A stretch of 64,000 bases of DNA from Candidatus Saccharicenans sp. Its GTDB lineage: Bacteria; Acidobacteriota; Aminicenantia; Aminicenantales; Saccharicenantaceae. A program made the position numbers and the translations under genes. The stretch lies in assembly GCA_024653215.1 (NCBI GenBank), contig JANLFU010000003.1, positions 229,325-293,324 of the forward strand. Direction: 5' to 3'. This document shows, one piece after another, positions 8,188 through 17,171 of this stretch (positions are counted from its first letter, which is position 1; every line of letters begins with the position of its first letter). The notes beneath the pieces are model-generated. The model made no database searches and was not told the DNA's origin. It was given only the letters and a program-made list of their open reading frames with translations.

Positions 8188-9318
8188 GTGAAAACTTTCC
8201 TTTCCAGGAAAAGCTTTCTTTTTATCCTCTTGATGCTTCCTTTTCTCTTTTTTGTGACCTGTAAGAAAGGCGAAAAGATAGAAATAAGAACAGAAGAAGG
8301 CGTCATAGTTGTTATCAATCCCAAGGAGCCGGCGCCGCCCCGCGGCCTTCCTACCGCTTTATCCATAAAAGAGGACCTGGTACTTGGGGCCAGGGCGGAG
8401 AGCGAAGAGTCGATGCTGGCCATGCCAGTTGCTGTCGATGCCGACGCTTCTGGAAATATCTATGTCCTTGACCGTAAGGCTGCGCAAATAAAGGTCTTTG
8501 ACCCCCAGGGGAAGTTCATCAGGGCCATCGGCCGACAGGGCCAGGGGCCCGGCGAGTTCCAGGGCCCTTTATATTTCCAGATTACGTCGGGGAACAACAT
8601 CGTGGTTACCGATGTTGCTTTGCGGCGGGTGAGTCTACTCGGCCTTGATGGGCAGCTTTTCAGGAACCTGTCCGCAGGTAAGATGTGGATGCTTACGCAG
8701 GCGAAAATGGACGATAGCGGGAACATTGTTGGAAGCCACACAGTGATGGACCAGGAACCCAGGACCGAGCTGGTCCGCTTCAATGCTGAGCTGGAACCAC
8801 TTCACACTATTGCCAGTGTGCCGATTGCCCGAAACCAGGTTTTTAACCCATATTTTCCCCGGATTATTTTTGACCTGACCCCGGAAGGGAATGTCGTCTG
8901 GGGAATTACCACCGAGTATGAATTCAGGGTGGTTAATCGAGAAGGGAAGACTGTTAAGAGGATTGTGAAGAAGTATGAGCCTGAAATTCTTACCAAGGCC
9001 GATAGGGACAAGAGAGCGAAAGAACTTTGGGGTGAAGAGGGGCCATCTGCAGATATGAAGGTAGAGTGGCCCGAGCATTTTCCACCGGTCCAGGATTTCA
9101 TCCTGGATGACCGCGGCTGGCTGTTTGTCAGGCCGTTCGTGAAAGAGAGACAGGCCCAAGGTGTCCTCTACGATGTTTTTGACGCTGAAGCTCGCTATGT
9201 AGCCAGGGTTCTTCTGCCGGCTGTGGCTCGAAGGATAAAGGCTGGTAAGCTCTACACCATCGAAGAAGACGCCGAAGGCCTCCTCCAAGTCAAGCGTTAT
9301 TCGATGGAATGGAAGTGA
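8188..9318 (+). CDS. 6-bladed beta-propeller lipoprotein
   Basis: A 376-residue NHL/6-bladed beta-propeller protein. The GTG at 8188 is chosen because TTGGAGG lies 7-8 bases upstream. The N-terminus is a lipoprotein signal: a hydrophobic core (about residues 8-24) followed by FVTC, placing the lipidated Cys near residue 26. Propeller repeats follow, such as VDADASGNIYVLDRKAAQIKVFDPQGKFIRAIGRQGQGPGEF, DDSGNIVGSHT and LTPEGNVVWGI. (That first stretch spans about residues 83-124.) Such proteins are usually periplasmic or surface binding scaffolds. No catalytic site is apparent and the ligand is unknown. It seems to be a single-gene unit. Confidence 0.8.
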   Translation: MKTFLSRKSFLFILLMLPFLFFVTCKKGEKIEIRTEEGVIVVINPKEPAPPRGLPTALSIKEDLVLGARAESEESMLAMPVAVDADASGNIYVLDRKAAQIKVFDPQGKFIRAIGRQGQGPGEFQGPLYFQITSGNNIVVTDVALRRVSLLGLDGQLFRNLSAGKMWMLTQAKMDDSGNIVGSHTVMDQEPRTELVRFNAELEPLHTIASVPIARNQVFNPYFPRIIFDLTPEGNVVWGITTEYEFRVVNREGKTVKRIVKKYEPEILTKADRDKRAKELWGEEGPSADMKVEWPEHFPPVQDFILDDRGWLFVRPFVKERQAQGVLYDVFDAEARYVARVLLPAVARRIKAGKLYTIEEDAEGLLQVKRYSMEWK

Positions 9319-9606
9319 ATCTGATATAAAAGGTTCTAAATCTTCTCAAGACCGCGGACACTGACCTGGGATACACTCCACCGGGGTCACCTTCCGGCAA
9401 TTTGCCTGTTATTCCCTTGTCCTGTGTAAATTGATATTAATTGTTCGAGAAATGTGTTAGAGTTTGCCTCGTGGATTCAGTTCGGAAAATCTTATTTCAA
9501 GATTCAAGAGCAATGGGTCGATTTCTTAATTGCGTTCCAGGTCAAGAGTGGTTACCGGGCAACTTATGATAACATCGGCTATGAAGGCAGTGATGGAGTC
9601 AATAAA

Positions 9607-10194
9607 ATGAAAAAATATTTTCTGCTTCTGGTGGTTAGTGTGCTCTTATTGCTGACCGGTTTTGCGGGCATAGCGGGCGCCCAACAGGAGATTCCCAAGG
9701 CCACATCCCCGGGTTTCCCGACCGTCGGAATGCTTGAGCAGCACATGAGCGAAGGCATAGGAAATTTTGTCGAGGTGGATAGAATCTGGAATGACAGCGG
9801 GGACCTTGTCCGTTTTTATTTTAATTCGCATTACGTTAAGCATGACGTGGATAAAAAAATCATAACCGTCTGGTTCCTCGAGGAATACACCCCGCAGGGG
9901 CGGGATATCTCTATTGCTAACTGGAAATCGCAGGGTATCGATGTTGAATCACTAAAGGATTTCAAGTTCAGGTATTTCCAGGTTTCCCTGTCTTACGCCG
10001 ATCCCTGGGGCCAGGCCTATGAATACCCCCAGCAATATGAGTTCGCCATAGCTGCCGGCGGGGAAGTGTGTGACTCTAAGATGAAAGTTGTTTACCTTAT
10101 GCAATCCACCCCGTTTCAGAAGCTGACTTTGGAAGAAAATATGCATTTCATTCACCTGGGCGAAAAATTGCAGGACTGGTACAATTTGAAGTGA
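9607..10194 (+). CDS. secreted protein of unknown function
   Basis: I do not recognise this family. The ATG at 9607 opens MKKYFLLLVVSVLLLL, a classic signal peptide cleaved after about residue 24 (GIAGA-QQE). An in-frame start 153 bases upstream would bury this signal, so I reject it. The mature part of about 170 residues is mixed alpha/beta and rich in aromatic residues (FKFRYFQVSLSYADPWGQAYEYPQQYEF). It has a single Cys, shows no repeats and probably resides in the periplasm. A TGGAGT ribosome binding site lies upstream. Confidence 0.65.
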   Translation: MKKYFLLLVVSVLLLLTGFAGIAGAQQEIPKATSPGFPTVGMLEQHMSEGIGNFVEVDRIWNDSGDLVRFYFNSHYVKHDVDKKIITVWFLEEYTPQGRDISIANWKSQGIDVESLKDFKFRYFQVSLSYADPWGQAYEYPQQYEFAIAAGGEVCDSKMKVVYLMQSTPFQKLTLEENMHFIHLGEKLQDWYNLK

Positions 10195-10538
10195 GCGGGC
10201 TGCCGGAATTTATCGAGTTGTCCGTGGATTGTTAGCGGAGCTCTGGCCTTCCTGGGGGGCGATCAAACTGGAATATAATTATTAATCCGACTTGTTCACG
10301 ATAAGAGTGAATGAACGGTGCCAGAACACCTTTTGAGGTAACGGTTCTGATCGGTCATAGGTTCTTTATCAGATTTCAGGTATCAGGAATCACAGGTCAA
10401 ATTTATTCGACGTTTTGCCCGAAATCTGTTCATGGGTTACGGACTAGTATCCGGGTTTGACTTGACCTGGCAGGGGTGATAATTTTAAGCAGAGGATGAA
10501 AGTCTGAATTAAAACCAAAAAACCGGAAAGGAGCTATC
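10195..10538. other. intergenic region upstream of purM
   Basis: A 344-base non-coding stretch. Apart from the candidate promoter near its end, I see no gene, riboswitch pattern or hairpin terminator. Confidence 0.5.
10457..10483 (+). promoter_or_regulatory. candidate purM promoter
   Basis: TTGACT at 10457-10462 and GATAAT at 10478-10483 with a short 15-bp spacer lie 55 bases upstream of purM. No purine-riboswitch pattern was seen in the leader. Confidence 0.35.
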
Positions 10539-11537
10539 ATGGGTCTGACTTATAAAAAAGCTGGCGTCAACATCGACGAAGCCGATTCTTTTGTTCAGAA
10601 GATAAAACCGCTCATCAAGATGACCGAGCGGGCGGAAGTGCTGGGCTCTATCGGCGGGTTTGGCGGGCTGTTTGCCCCGCGGCTTAAGGGAATGAAAAGA
10701 CCGGTTCTGGTCTCCTCCACCGATGGAGTGGGAACCAAGCTCATCGTCGCCGACCTGCTCAAAAAATATGATACCGTGGGCATAGACCTGGTGGCCATGA
10801 ACGTGGATGACGTGGTGGTGCTGGGAGCAGAGCCGCTCTTTTTCCTGGATTACATCGCCACCGGCCGGCTGGATAAAGAACAGATGGTGGAAGTGGTCCG
10901 CGGTATTGTGCGCGGCTGCCGTGAAGCTAACTGCGCCTTGATCGGCGGCGAGACGGCCGAGCTTCCGGGCCTGTATGAACCCGGCAAGTGGGACCTGGCC
11001 GGCTTCTGCGTGGGCATCGTTGACGCCGATAAAATCGTCGACGGCCGGAATTGCCGCGCCGGCGATAAGGTCATCGGGCTGGCTTCCTCCGGCCTTCACA
11101 GCAACGGTTTCTCGCTGGCCCGCCGGGTCTTCTCTGAAGAGGAGATCAAGAGCAAGTGGGGCAAAGAACTGCTCAAGCCCACGAAAATATACACCGCGGT
11201 TATCCTTGAAGCCCTGAAGAAAATTAAAATCAAGGCCATGGCCCACATCACCGGCGGTGGCTTTTATGACAACATCCCGCGGGTCATTCCGGACGATCTC
11301 CAAGTGGTTATCAAAAAGGGCACCTGGCCGGTTCTTCCCATCTTCAATGAAATTCAACACCGGGGCCAGGTGGCCGAGCGCGAGATGTTCCGCACCTTCA
11401 ACATGGGAATCGGGATGACCCTGGTGGTCAGCCCGAAGGATGTTGAGCCTGCCCTAAAGCTCTTCCAGAAGCTCGGCCAGAAAGCCTACCTCGTCGGCGA
11501 GCTGGTCAAAGGTCCCCATGAAGTGGTGATTGGTTAG
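10539..11537 (+). CDS. purM: phosphoribosylformylglycinamidine cyclo-ligase
   Basis: AIR synthetase, the fifth step of de novo purine synthesis, which uses ATP to close formylglycinamidine ribonucleotide to aminoimidazole ribonucleotide in the cytoplasm. The protein has 332 residues, the usual length. It begins GLTYKKAGVNIDEAD and carries the family blocks VSSTDGVGTKLIVA (ATP/Mg), DLVAMNVDDVVVLGAEPLFF, ALIGGETAELPG, GLASSGLHSNGFSLAR and the C-terminal HITGGGFYDNIPRVIP. AAAGGAG is well placed before the ATG. It is not in a purine operon here: the flanking genes are a secreted protein upstream and a tRNA downstream. Confidence 0.97.
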   Translation: MGLTYKKAGVNIDEADSFVQKIKPLIKMTERAEVLGSIGGFGGLFAPRLKGMKRPVLVSSTDGVGTKLIVADLLKKYDTVGIDLVAMNVDDVVVLGAEPLFFLDYIATGRLDKEQMVEVVRGIVRGCREANCALIGGETAELPGLYEPGKWDLAGFCVGIVDADKIVDGRNCRAGDKVIGLASSGLHSNGFSLARRVFSEEEIKSKWGKELLKPTKIYTAVILEALKKIKIKAMAHITGGGFYDNIPRVIPDDLQVVIKKGTWPVLPIFNEIQHRGQVAEREMFRTFNMGIGMTLVVSPKDVEPALKLFQKLGQKAYLVGELVKGPHEVVIG

Positions 11538-11796
11538 CGAGCCAGCCCGGTCGATCTTAACAACTCATTATTTATCAGATAGTTAGGCTGATCCTATTCA
11601 AAGTTTTGTCGGAAAGGATTATTAAACTGGCGAGATTCTCCAAGCTTGGATCTTATGACCAGGGTGCATCTGGATCAGAATTCTCTGTTTCTATTAAAAA
11701 CAGGTGCAGTGCTCCTTTCTTACCTCGTTAAATTCCGCCGTCAGTGGAAAAATAGCCCGTTTAATGGTAAATTTTAGGTGATTTTAGCGGGTCTGT

Positions 11797-11872
11797 GGGC
11801 GGTTAGCTCAGCTGGGAGAGCGCGGCGTTCGCAACGCTGAGGTCGGGGGTTCGAGTCCCCTACCGTCCACCA
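11797..11872 (+). tRNA. tRNA-Ala (anticodon CGC)
   Basis: The sequence folds into a complete cloverleaf of 76 nt with CCA encoded. The acceptor stem GGGCGGT pairs with ACCGTCC and contains the G3-U70 wobble that identifies alanine tRNAs. The D arm is GCTC/GAGC. The anticodon loop TTCGCAA places CGC at 11830-11832, reading GCG codons. The T arm carries TTCGAGT. No terminator was obvious downstream. Confidence 0.96.
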
Positions 11873-11905
11873 TTTATGTTTGCTCTGTTTTAAGAGAGGA
11901 AATTG

Positions 11906-12628
11906 ATGCAGAACATCTGGCTCTTGGCCGGGACGGCCGCCACCCTGGGCTTTGTGCATACCCTGATTGGTCCGGACCATTACCTGCCCTTTATTGTTAT
12001 CAGCCGGGCCAGGAAATGGAAGTTCGGGAAGACGCTGTGGGTTTCATTCCTGTGCGGGCTGGGGCATGTTCTGAGCTCGGTCGTTCTGGGCTTTCTGGGA
12101 ATTGCCCTGGGAATGACTGTCGGTCACCTGGAAAAGGTGGAATCAACCCGGGGCAATATCGCTTCCTGGCTGCTTATCGGTTTCGGGCTAGCTTACCTGG
12201 TCTGGGGCTTGAGGAAAGCTTACCGTTCCCGGTCCCATGAGCATGTCCATTACCATCCGGACGGAGAAGTCCATGTCCATACCCATACCCATGAAGATGG
12301 CCACCTTCACCTGCACGAAGAGGGCGAGCCGGCCGGCAGCAGGAAGAACATCACTCCTTGGGTGCTTTTCCTGATCTTTGTCTTTGGCCCCTGCGAGCCG
12401 CTGATTCCCCTGGTGATGTATCCGGCAGCTCAGCATTCCACCAGCGGGGTTATCCTGGTGACCGCGGCCTTCGGACTGACCACCATCCTGACCATGCTGA
12501 CCATCATTGCCCTGTCGGCCTGGGGCTTGAGCTTTGTGCGTCTCGGTGTTCTGGAGCGCTACTCTCACGCCCTGGCCGGCGGCCTGATTCTCATCTCCGG
12601 CCTGGCCGTTCAGTTCCTCGGCCTTTAA
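11906..12628 (+). CDS. nickel/cobalt-type or sulfite-exporter-like permease with His-rich loop
   Basis: A 240-residue membrane protein with about six transmembrane segments, of the UreH/NicO-like transporter group. TM1 contains GFVHTLIGPDHYLPF, an HxxxxxDH motif typical of nickel and cobalt permeases, and TM2 has CGLGHVLSS. A cytoplasmic or periplasmic loop (about residues 110-145) is packed with His (HEHVHYHPDGEVHVHTHTHE), suggesting metal binding. A second half begins FGPCEPLIPLVMYPA. The ATG at 11906 follows AGAGAGGA and is preferred to the TTG three bases earlier. It lies 33 bases after tRNA-Ala. The likely role is export or import of a transition metal. The specific metal is not determinable. 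Confidence 0.75.
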   Translation: MQNIWLLAGTAATLGFVHTLIGPDHYLPFIVISRARKWKFGKTLWVSFLCGLGHVLSSVVLGFLGIALGMTVGHLEKVESTRGNIASWLLIGFGLAYLVWGLRKAYRSRSHEHVHYHPDGEVHVHTHTHEDGHLHLHEEGEPAGSRKNITPWVLFLIFVFGPCEPLIPLVMYPAAQHSTSGVILVTAAFGLTTILTMLTIIALSAWGLSFVRLGVLERYSHALAGGLILISGLAVQFLGL

Positions 12629-12949
12629 GGCGGGGAATCAAGGCCTCTAAAAAGGGAAACGATACTCATTCCCCAGATTTTCTGTGGATTCTGATGGCTA
12701 CCAGCAGGATAAAAATTGAGTTAACCTGAAGGAATAGGGAAGATCTTTATCATAAATATTTGAGCCTGCCGATTGAAATCTAATCTTAATGATCCCGGTT
12801 TCTGATCGGTTTCCTTTCTGTCTGTTAGCCTCTTTATTTTCCTGAAATAGGCGTGGTTGTATAATAAACTAAGAGGCCGGATTGACGCTTCCGAATGAAT
12901 GACCTTATGGTTGCCGCAAAATTGGCTGAAAGCTACCTTTGGTAAAGCG
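12629..12949. other. intergenic region with one REP-like remnant
   Basis: 321 bases between the metal permease and the Mut7-C gene. It contains a short repeat described separately (12654-12674) and a TATAAT hexamer at 12860-12865 with no good -35 box. No gene was seen. Confidence 0.5.
12654..12674 (+). repeat. REP-like short repeat remnant
   Basis: GGGAAACGATACTCATTCCCC resembles two other intergenic copies at 55767-55789 and 58980-59002, which share GATACTCATTCCCC or ACACARTACTCATT. It sits 26 bases after a stop codon. This copy has the most diverged left part. Confidence 0.4.
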
Positions 12950-13429
12950 ATGAAATTCATTGCCGACTGCATGGTGGGGAAGCTGGCCCGCTGGCTGCGC
13001 ATTCTCGGGTTTGATGTCAGCTATTATAAAAAGATTGAGGACGAGGATTTAATTCGGCTAGCCGCCCGCGAAAGGCGTATCCTCCTGACCCGAGACCACG
13101 AGCTCATAAAGAAGGCCATAAAGAAGAAATCGCTTAAGCAAAGGACGTTGCTTATCGAGAGCGAGCGCTGGGAAGAGCAGGTCAACCAGGTGCTTGGCCA
13201 TTTCAAGCTCCGCAAAAAAATTGACCCAAACTCCCGCTGTCTGGAATGCAATGAGAAGTTGAAATATTTGCCCAAATCCAGGGCCAAGAATCTGGTTCCG
13301 CCCTTTGTCTTCGAAAAGGCCGATTTCTTTGCCCTTTGTCCTTCTTGTGGCCGGGTTTTTTGGAAGGGCACTCACTTCAAGGACATGGAAAAGAAATTAG
13401 CCCGCTTTACCAAGAGAAATAAGACATAA
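12950..13429 (+). CDS. Mut7-C RNase domain protein with zinc ribbon
   Basis: A 159-residue PIN-like RNase of the Mut7-C family. The ATG at 12950 gives the standard opening MKFIADCMVGKLARWLRILGFD. An upstream ATG at 12899 would add 17 unrelated residues. Acidic residues of the PIN-like core appear in FIAD, EDEDLIRLA and LLTRDHEL. The C-terminal half has a four-Cys zinc ribbon: CLECN and CPSCGRVFWKGTH. Members are predicted RNA-binding nucleases. The target is unknown. No strong Shine-Dalgarno sequence is visible. It has no operon partner. Confidence 0.85.
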   Translation: MKFIADCMVGKLARWLRILGFDVSYYKKIEDEDLIRLAARERRILLTRDHELIKKAIKKKSLKQRTLLIESERWEEQVNQVLGHFKLRKKIDPNSRCLECNEKLKYLPKSRAKNLVPPFVFEKADFFALCPSCGRVFWKGTHFKDMEKKLARFTKRNKT

Positions 13430-13649
13430 AAGTTTTCCCGGATATGAGAGGAAGTATCTTATTGCTTCTTTAATACAGAAATTCATGAGTTTCGTGATAA
13501 AGAGTGTTCTTTGGCAGGCCATGGCCGTTAGTCCAATAGGCTTAATTATATTGGCAATTGCCAGAAAGTAGCGTTAATTATCTCCGTTCTTTAATCTAGT
13601 CTGAAAATTAAGTTTCCATCCGGACCGTGGCCCGGATAAAAAGAAACGG

Positions 13650-14711
13650 TTAGAGCGGACGGCTAATATTGCTGCGGTTAATGATGATATCTTTAATGGC
13701 CTTGACGGAACGGTCGGAGAAAAAATCCATGGCCATAAAGACGGCAAACCGGCCGCCATCTTGGTTCGTCTTATCATAGAGAAGGGCTTCAAGGAAATCG
13801 TTTCTGTTAAACAGTTCGGATACGGAATAAACCGCCCGGTAACCGTCTGCCCCGACGATAATTATGTATCCTGCTCTTAGGTATTCCTGGTCCGGCTGGA
13901 AATACTTGCCAACAGTTTGTCTCAACGAGACGCCCGAAAAAAATTTAAGGCCATGAAAACCGCGGCCTCGGCCAAAAAAGACCGTCGGCAAAACAAGCAC
14001 AGGCAGATTTCCGGGCAGAGATCCAATCTTGGCTAATTCCTGCTCGGCCCTGATCAACTTGATATTTTCTGAGTACAGGCGGGATTTTCCCTTCAAGACG
14101 GGTTTGGATAGTGGGCAGGAATGAACGATAATCCGGACCGGACTCTGGATGTTCCTTTCCGCATAGAGGTCGTTGGCGGCCACCACTTTGCTTTCCTCAG
14201 GCAGGGGCCAGGTTTCCCCGGTGGCTGAAGGAATGATGGGTGCAACCCGGGCCGCAATAATAATCCGGTGCAAGTTAATGGGATAAAAAACTTCGCCCCA
14301 GCTAAAGATTACTTTTTCGCCTGCTTTGTTTTCAATTATTATTAACAAGTCGATGGGAGAAGAAAACTCCTTTTCATTCTGTTTTTGAATAATCTGATCC
14401 TTAAGGATGTCGAATAGAGAATATCCCTGATAGACATAGGCCCCAATAAAAATAGTCTTATTTTTGTCTAACTTGGCCTCGCGCACCTGGACCTGGTGAA
14501 GAGGCATCTGGCTTAAATCGGCCAGTCCCGGTTTGGATACTTCTCCGGTTATTTCGATTTGGTTAATGGGTAGGGCTTTGAAAGGAACGTTGTCGTAAAA
14601 ATCATTGTTTTCCGGCACCGGGGCTTTTTGAGCTAATAAACCGGGAGCCTGCAATAAGACTGAAAGGATAACTGTAAACCAGATTGGTCTTAAACCTGAA
14701 TTGTGTTTCAT
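13650..14711 (-). CDS. periplasmic protein with sulfite-oxidase-like (molybdopterin-fold) domain
   Basis: A 353-residue exported protein whose signal peptide ends LLQAPGLLA-QKA. The start at 14711 follows AGGGAGA; a further in-frame ATG at 14738 lacks a ribosome binding site. The stretch from about residue 40, IEITGEVSKPGLADLSQMPLHQVQ then GAYVYQGYSLFDILK, follows the pattern of the oxidoreductase molybdopterin-binding domain. A second, similar half follows (about residues 170-340). The Cys that ligates molybdenum in sulfite oxidases is not in the expected place. The only Cys lies in IVHSCPLSK. It may therefore be a non-catalytic binding protein. It is 34 bases downstream of a TonB receptor on the same strand and probably co-transcribed with it. 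Confidence 0.6.
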   Translation of the reverse strand: MKHNSGLRPIWFTVILSVLLQAPGLLAQKAPVPENNDFYDNVPFKALPINQIEITGEVSKPGLADLSQMPLHQVQVREAKLDKNKTIFIGAYVYQGYSLFDILKDQIIQKQNEKEFSSPIDLLIIIENKAGEKVIFSWGEVFYPINLHRIIIAARVAPIIPSATGETWPLPEESKVVAANDLYAERNIQSPVRIIVHSCPLSKPVLKGKSRLYSENIKLIRAEQELAKIGSLPGNLPVLVLPTVFFGRGRGFHGLKFFSGVSLRQTVGKYFQPDQEYLRAGYIIIVGADGYRAVYSVSELFNRNDFLEALLYDKTNQDGGRFAVFMAMDFFSDRSVKAIKDIIINRSNISRPL

Positions 14712-14745
14712 ATCATTTCTCCCTAATTGGCGAGTCATTTGTTAT

Positions 14746-16698
14746 TCAGAGTCCAGTATGAAAACCAAAGCCTATTTCAATCCTCCGGGAGGAAACAGGA
14801 TATCCGGGTTCGGTGAAATAAGCTCTGTTGAAAAGATTTTCCACCTTTAAGAATATTGAGCCGGACCTGAAGAATTTTTCAAAAGATAGATTGGCAGTTA
14901 CATAAGCCGGAACATTGACCATTTCATTGCTTATGACAATCTCAGCCTTGGAAGCGCCGATCAGCCATACAGCCAGAGCAATGTTTTCTGCCCTGAAGTA
15001 GTTCAGAAGCAAGCTAACCTGGGAAGTGGGGATCAGATCCAGCTTTCTATTTTCGGTCAGATTCCTGGCTTTAAGATAAGTATATTGAAGCTGAATATTA
15101 AAATCGCCGATTGATTTATCGGTCTCAAGCTCCAGACCCCGAATCCTGGCCTTGCCCACATTAACATATAGTCTGGTGCCGTCAGGCTGGCGGATAACGC
15201 TGATAAAATCGCGGTAATTTGAGGTGAATAAGGCCAGGCAGGAGTCAACCCAACCATGATAGGCGGTTCCAAACTCAAAGGTACGGCCAACTTCATCTTT
15301 AAGGTCAGGGTTGCCGCTAGTTGAACTATAAAGGGAACGCATCGACGGAAAGCGCGATTTTTGGGCATAGGAAAGATGAAACTCAATAGGGGGCTGTGGC
15401 CTGAATTTTAAGCCAATTATCGGGTTCAGAGAGGTTCGATGGCCTCCCGCCTGTTTTTGCAGGTAATCAAGGCTTAGACCCCCGAGGAGATGCCATCTGG
15501 GCGTCAATTTCCATTCGTCTTCCAGGCCGAACGAATAAGTATTGTGTTTATAGTATTCCCAGGGTGAAGTCTCAGAGGCCTGTTGCTTGACCTTATCCAA
15601 ACGACCGTTGAGGCTGAATCGCAGCTCATGATTTGTCCTGGGATTAACGGTTGCAAGGAAAAAGGCACCAGCTGAGTAGTTCTTATATATTGATTCCCAG
15701 TTTAGTATGCTGTAGGTAGCGTCTGTGTAGGCATCGAGGACATTGTAGTAGTTGATATAATATGTTCTGATTTTAAGAGTTCCGGACTTAAATAGAGGGA
15801 AGGTGCCGCCCAGGCCAAGAATGAATCTCTGCCAATCCTTAAATCTCCAATATCGGGGTGAATAATAGGCAGTGGCCACCGGCACACCATAAGCGGAATC
15901 GTAAAAAGAAGTCTGTAAGAGGATTTCGCTCCTTTGCCCGGGGAAAAAGTAAACCTTTCCACTGAAATAATTGTTCCGGTAATCAGTATTTGGAAAGAGC
16001 TGAGTTGCTCCAGAATCTTTGAATTTATAGCCCTCTGTTTCCTCGTGGGAGGTAGCCAGCTTGAGGCTGAAGTGCTGACTCACGTAGGTTCCGCTTCCTG
16101 AAAAGCTGAAGCTTGAGGTTGGGCCCAGTCTGGTACGCAGCTCCAGGCTGTTTTCCTGCGGCCTTCGGGTCAGAACCTCCACGATTCCCCCCATGGTGTT
16201 GGCCCCGTATAAGACCGAGGAAGGGCCTTTGGTTACCTGGGCATATTCAACCTCGAGGCTGGGGATGGTTCTTAAATTGTACAGATTAAAATAAGGTTCA
16301 TAAATGGGAATTCCATCCAGCAACAGGGTAGATTTGTCATTGTCCAGGCCCCTGATTTTTACATGCGCTTCGGCTTTGGAACCGGTGGTAACATAGGTTC
16401 CAGGGGCGAAAGAAAGCACCTCGGCAATATTCTTTGATTTAAAAAGCTCAAGAACATCAGGACGAATGACGAAAACCGAAGCCAAAGGTTTTTGTTCAGG
16501 GGAAGGAGCGGTTACCAGGATTCCTTCGGTTCTGACCCTGGCCGGCTTTTCTTCCTCTTTTGTCTGTCCCTTTTTCTGACTGGTAGATTGTTCCTGGCCG
16601 CCTTCAGTCGTGGCTGGCAAAAAAGAAACTGAAAAAAAGAAAAATAAGAAAAGAAAAACAAGAGAGATTAAAAAATGGGATCTGGATTGGTAGGGCAT
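14746..16698 (-). CDS. TonB-dependent outer-membrane receptor
   Basis: A 650-residue TonB-dependent receptor. AAGGAGA lies 7 bases before the ATG at 16698. A signal peptide covers residues 1-31, followed by a Lys/Glu-rich linker. The plug domain (about residues 60-180) has IAEVLSFAPGTYV, VKIRGLDNDKSTLLLDGIPI and VTKGPSSVLYGANTMGGIVEV. The rest is a 22-strand-type barrel ending RRIEIGFGFHTGL, with FLKVENLFNRAYFTEPGYP before the last strands, as in siderophore, cobalamin and nutrient receptors. The plug sequence (DGIPIYEPYFN) is closest in style to cobalamin- or metal-type receptors, but the ligand is unknown. The partner downstream is the periplasmic molybdopterin-fold protein. Confidence 0.92.
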   Translation of the reverse strand: MPYQSRSHFLISLVFLFLFFFFSVSFLPATTEGGQEQSTSQKKGQTKEEEKPARVRTEGILVTAPSPEQKPLASVFVIRPDVLELFKSKNIAEVLSFAPGTYVTTGSKAEAHVKIRGLDNDKSTLLLDGIPIYEPYFNLYNLRTIPSLEVEYAQVTKGPSSVLYGANTMGGIVEVLTRRPQENSLELRTRLGPTSSFSFSGSGTYVSQHFSLKLATSHEETEGYKFKDSGATQLFPNTDYRNNYFSGKVYFFPGQRSEILLQTSFYDSAYGVPVATAYYSPRYWRFKDWQRFILGLGGTFPLFKSGTLKIRTYYINYYNVLDAYTDATYSILNWESIYKNYSAGAFFLATVNPRTNHELRFSLNGRLDKVKQQASETSPWEYYKHNTYSFGLEDEWKLTPRWHLLGGLSLDYLQKQAGGHRTSLNPIIGLKFRPQPPIEFHLSYAQKSRFPSMRSLYSSTSGNPDLKDEVGRTFEFGTAYHGWVDSCLALFTSNYRDFISVIRQPDGTRLYVNVGKARIRGLELETDKSIGDFNIQLQYTYLKARNLTENRKLDLIPTSQVSLLLNYFRAENIALAVWLIGASKAEIVISNEMVNVPAYVTANLSFEKFFRSGSIFLKVENLFNRAYFTEPGYPVSSRRIEIGFGFHTGL

Positions 16699-17171
16699 AA
16701 CACTTCTCCTTTCCAAAATGGGAGGCAAAGCCGTTTCCAGCTTTACCCTATCGGCCCAGTGGCTTGGCTGAAAAGCTGTAGCCATCAGGACTCGGAGTCA
16801 TGGAAATTATATTTTCTTTTCACCAAGAGTCAATAAAAAAAATTTAGCAGCCTTGATTACTGTGATGGCTTCTCACTTGCATGGGGCCTGGTGGACCTAA
16901 TTTCAGTATCGTAACAATCCGGAGGAACTTATTAATTGGTCAACCATTCTGGCAGGAAAAAGGCATGCCGATAAGAGGTAATCGGACCTGGCCTGATAAT
17001 AGCCCATATATATTCAAACCGATCAAAGCACCGTTTGTTCATAAGAGGCCGGGTCTGAACTTAAACTCGGGAAATTGACCCTCGGAGTCCCACTGCCGAT
17101 GAGGTCAATTGAGTATTATTAGATAAAAAATTATCATAATAGACATGATCTAGCTTTGCGTGGAGGGGAAT
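16699..17171. other. divergent intergenic region
   Basis: 473 bases between the start of the TonB receptor (minus strand) and that of the GH116 gene (plus strand). It must hold both promoters. A candidate for the plus strand is TTGAGT (17109-17114), 17 bp, TATCAT (17132-17137). A short open frame at 16881-17078 has no protein-like character. No riboswitch pattern (for example a cobalamin box) was recognised before the TonB gene. Confidence 0.5.
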
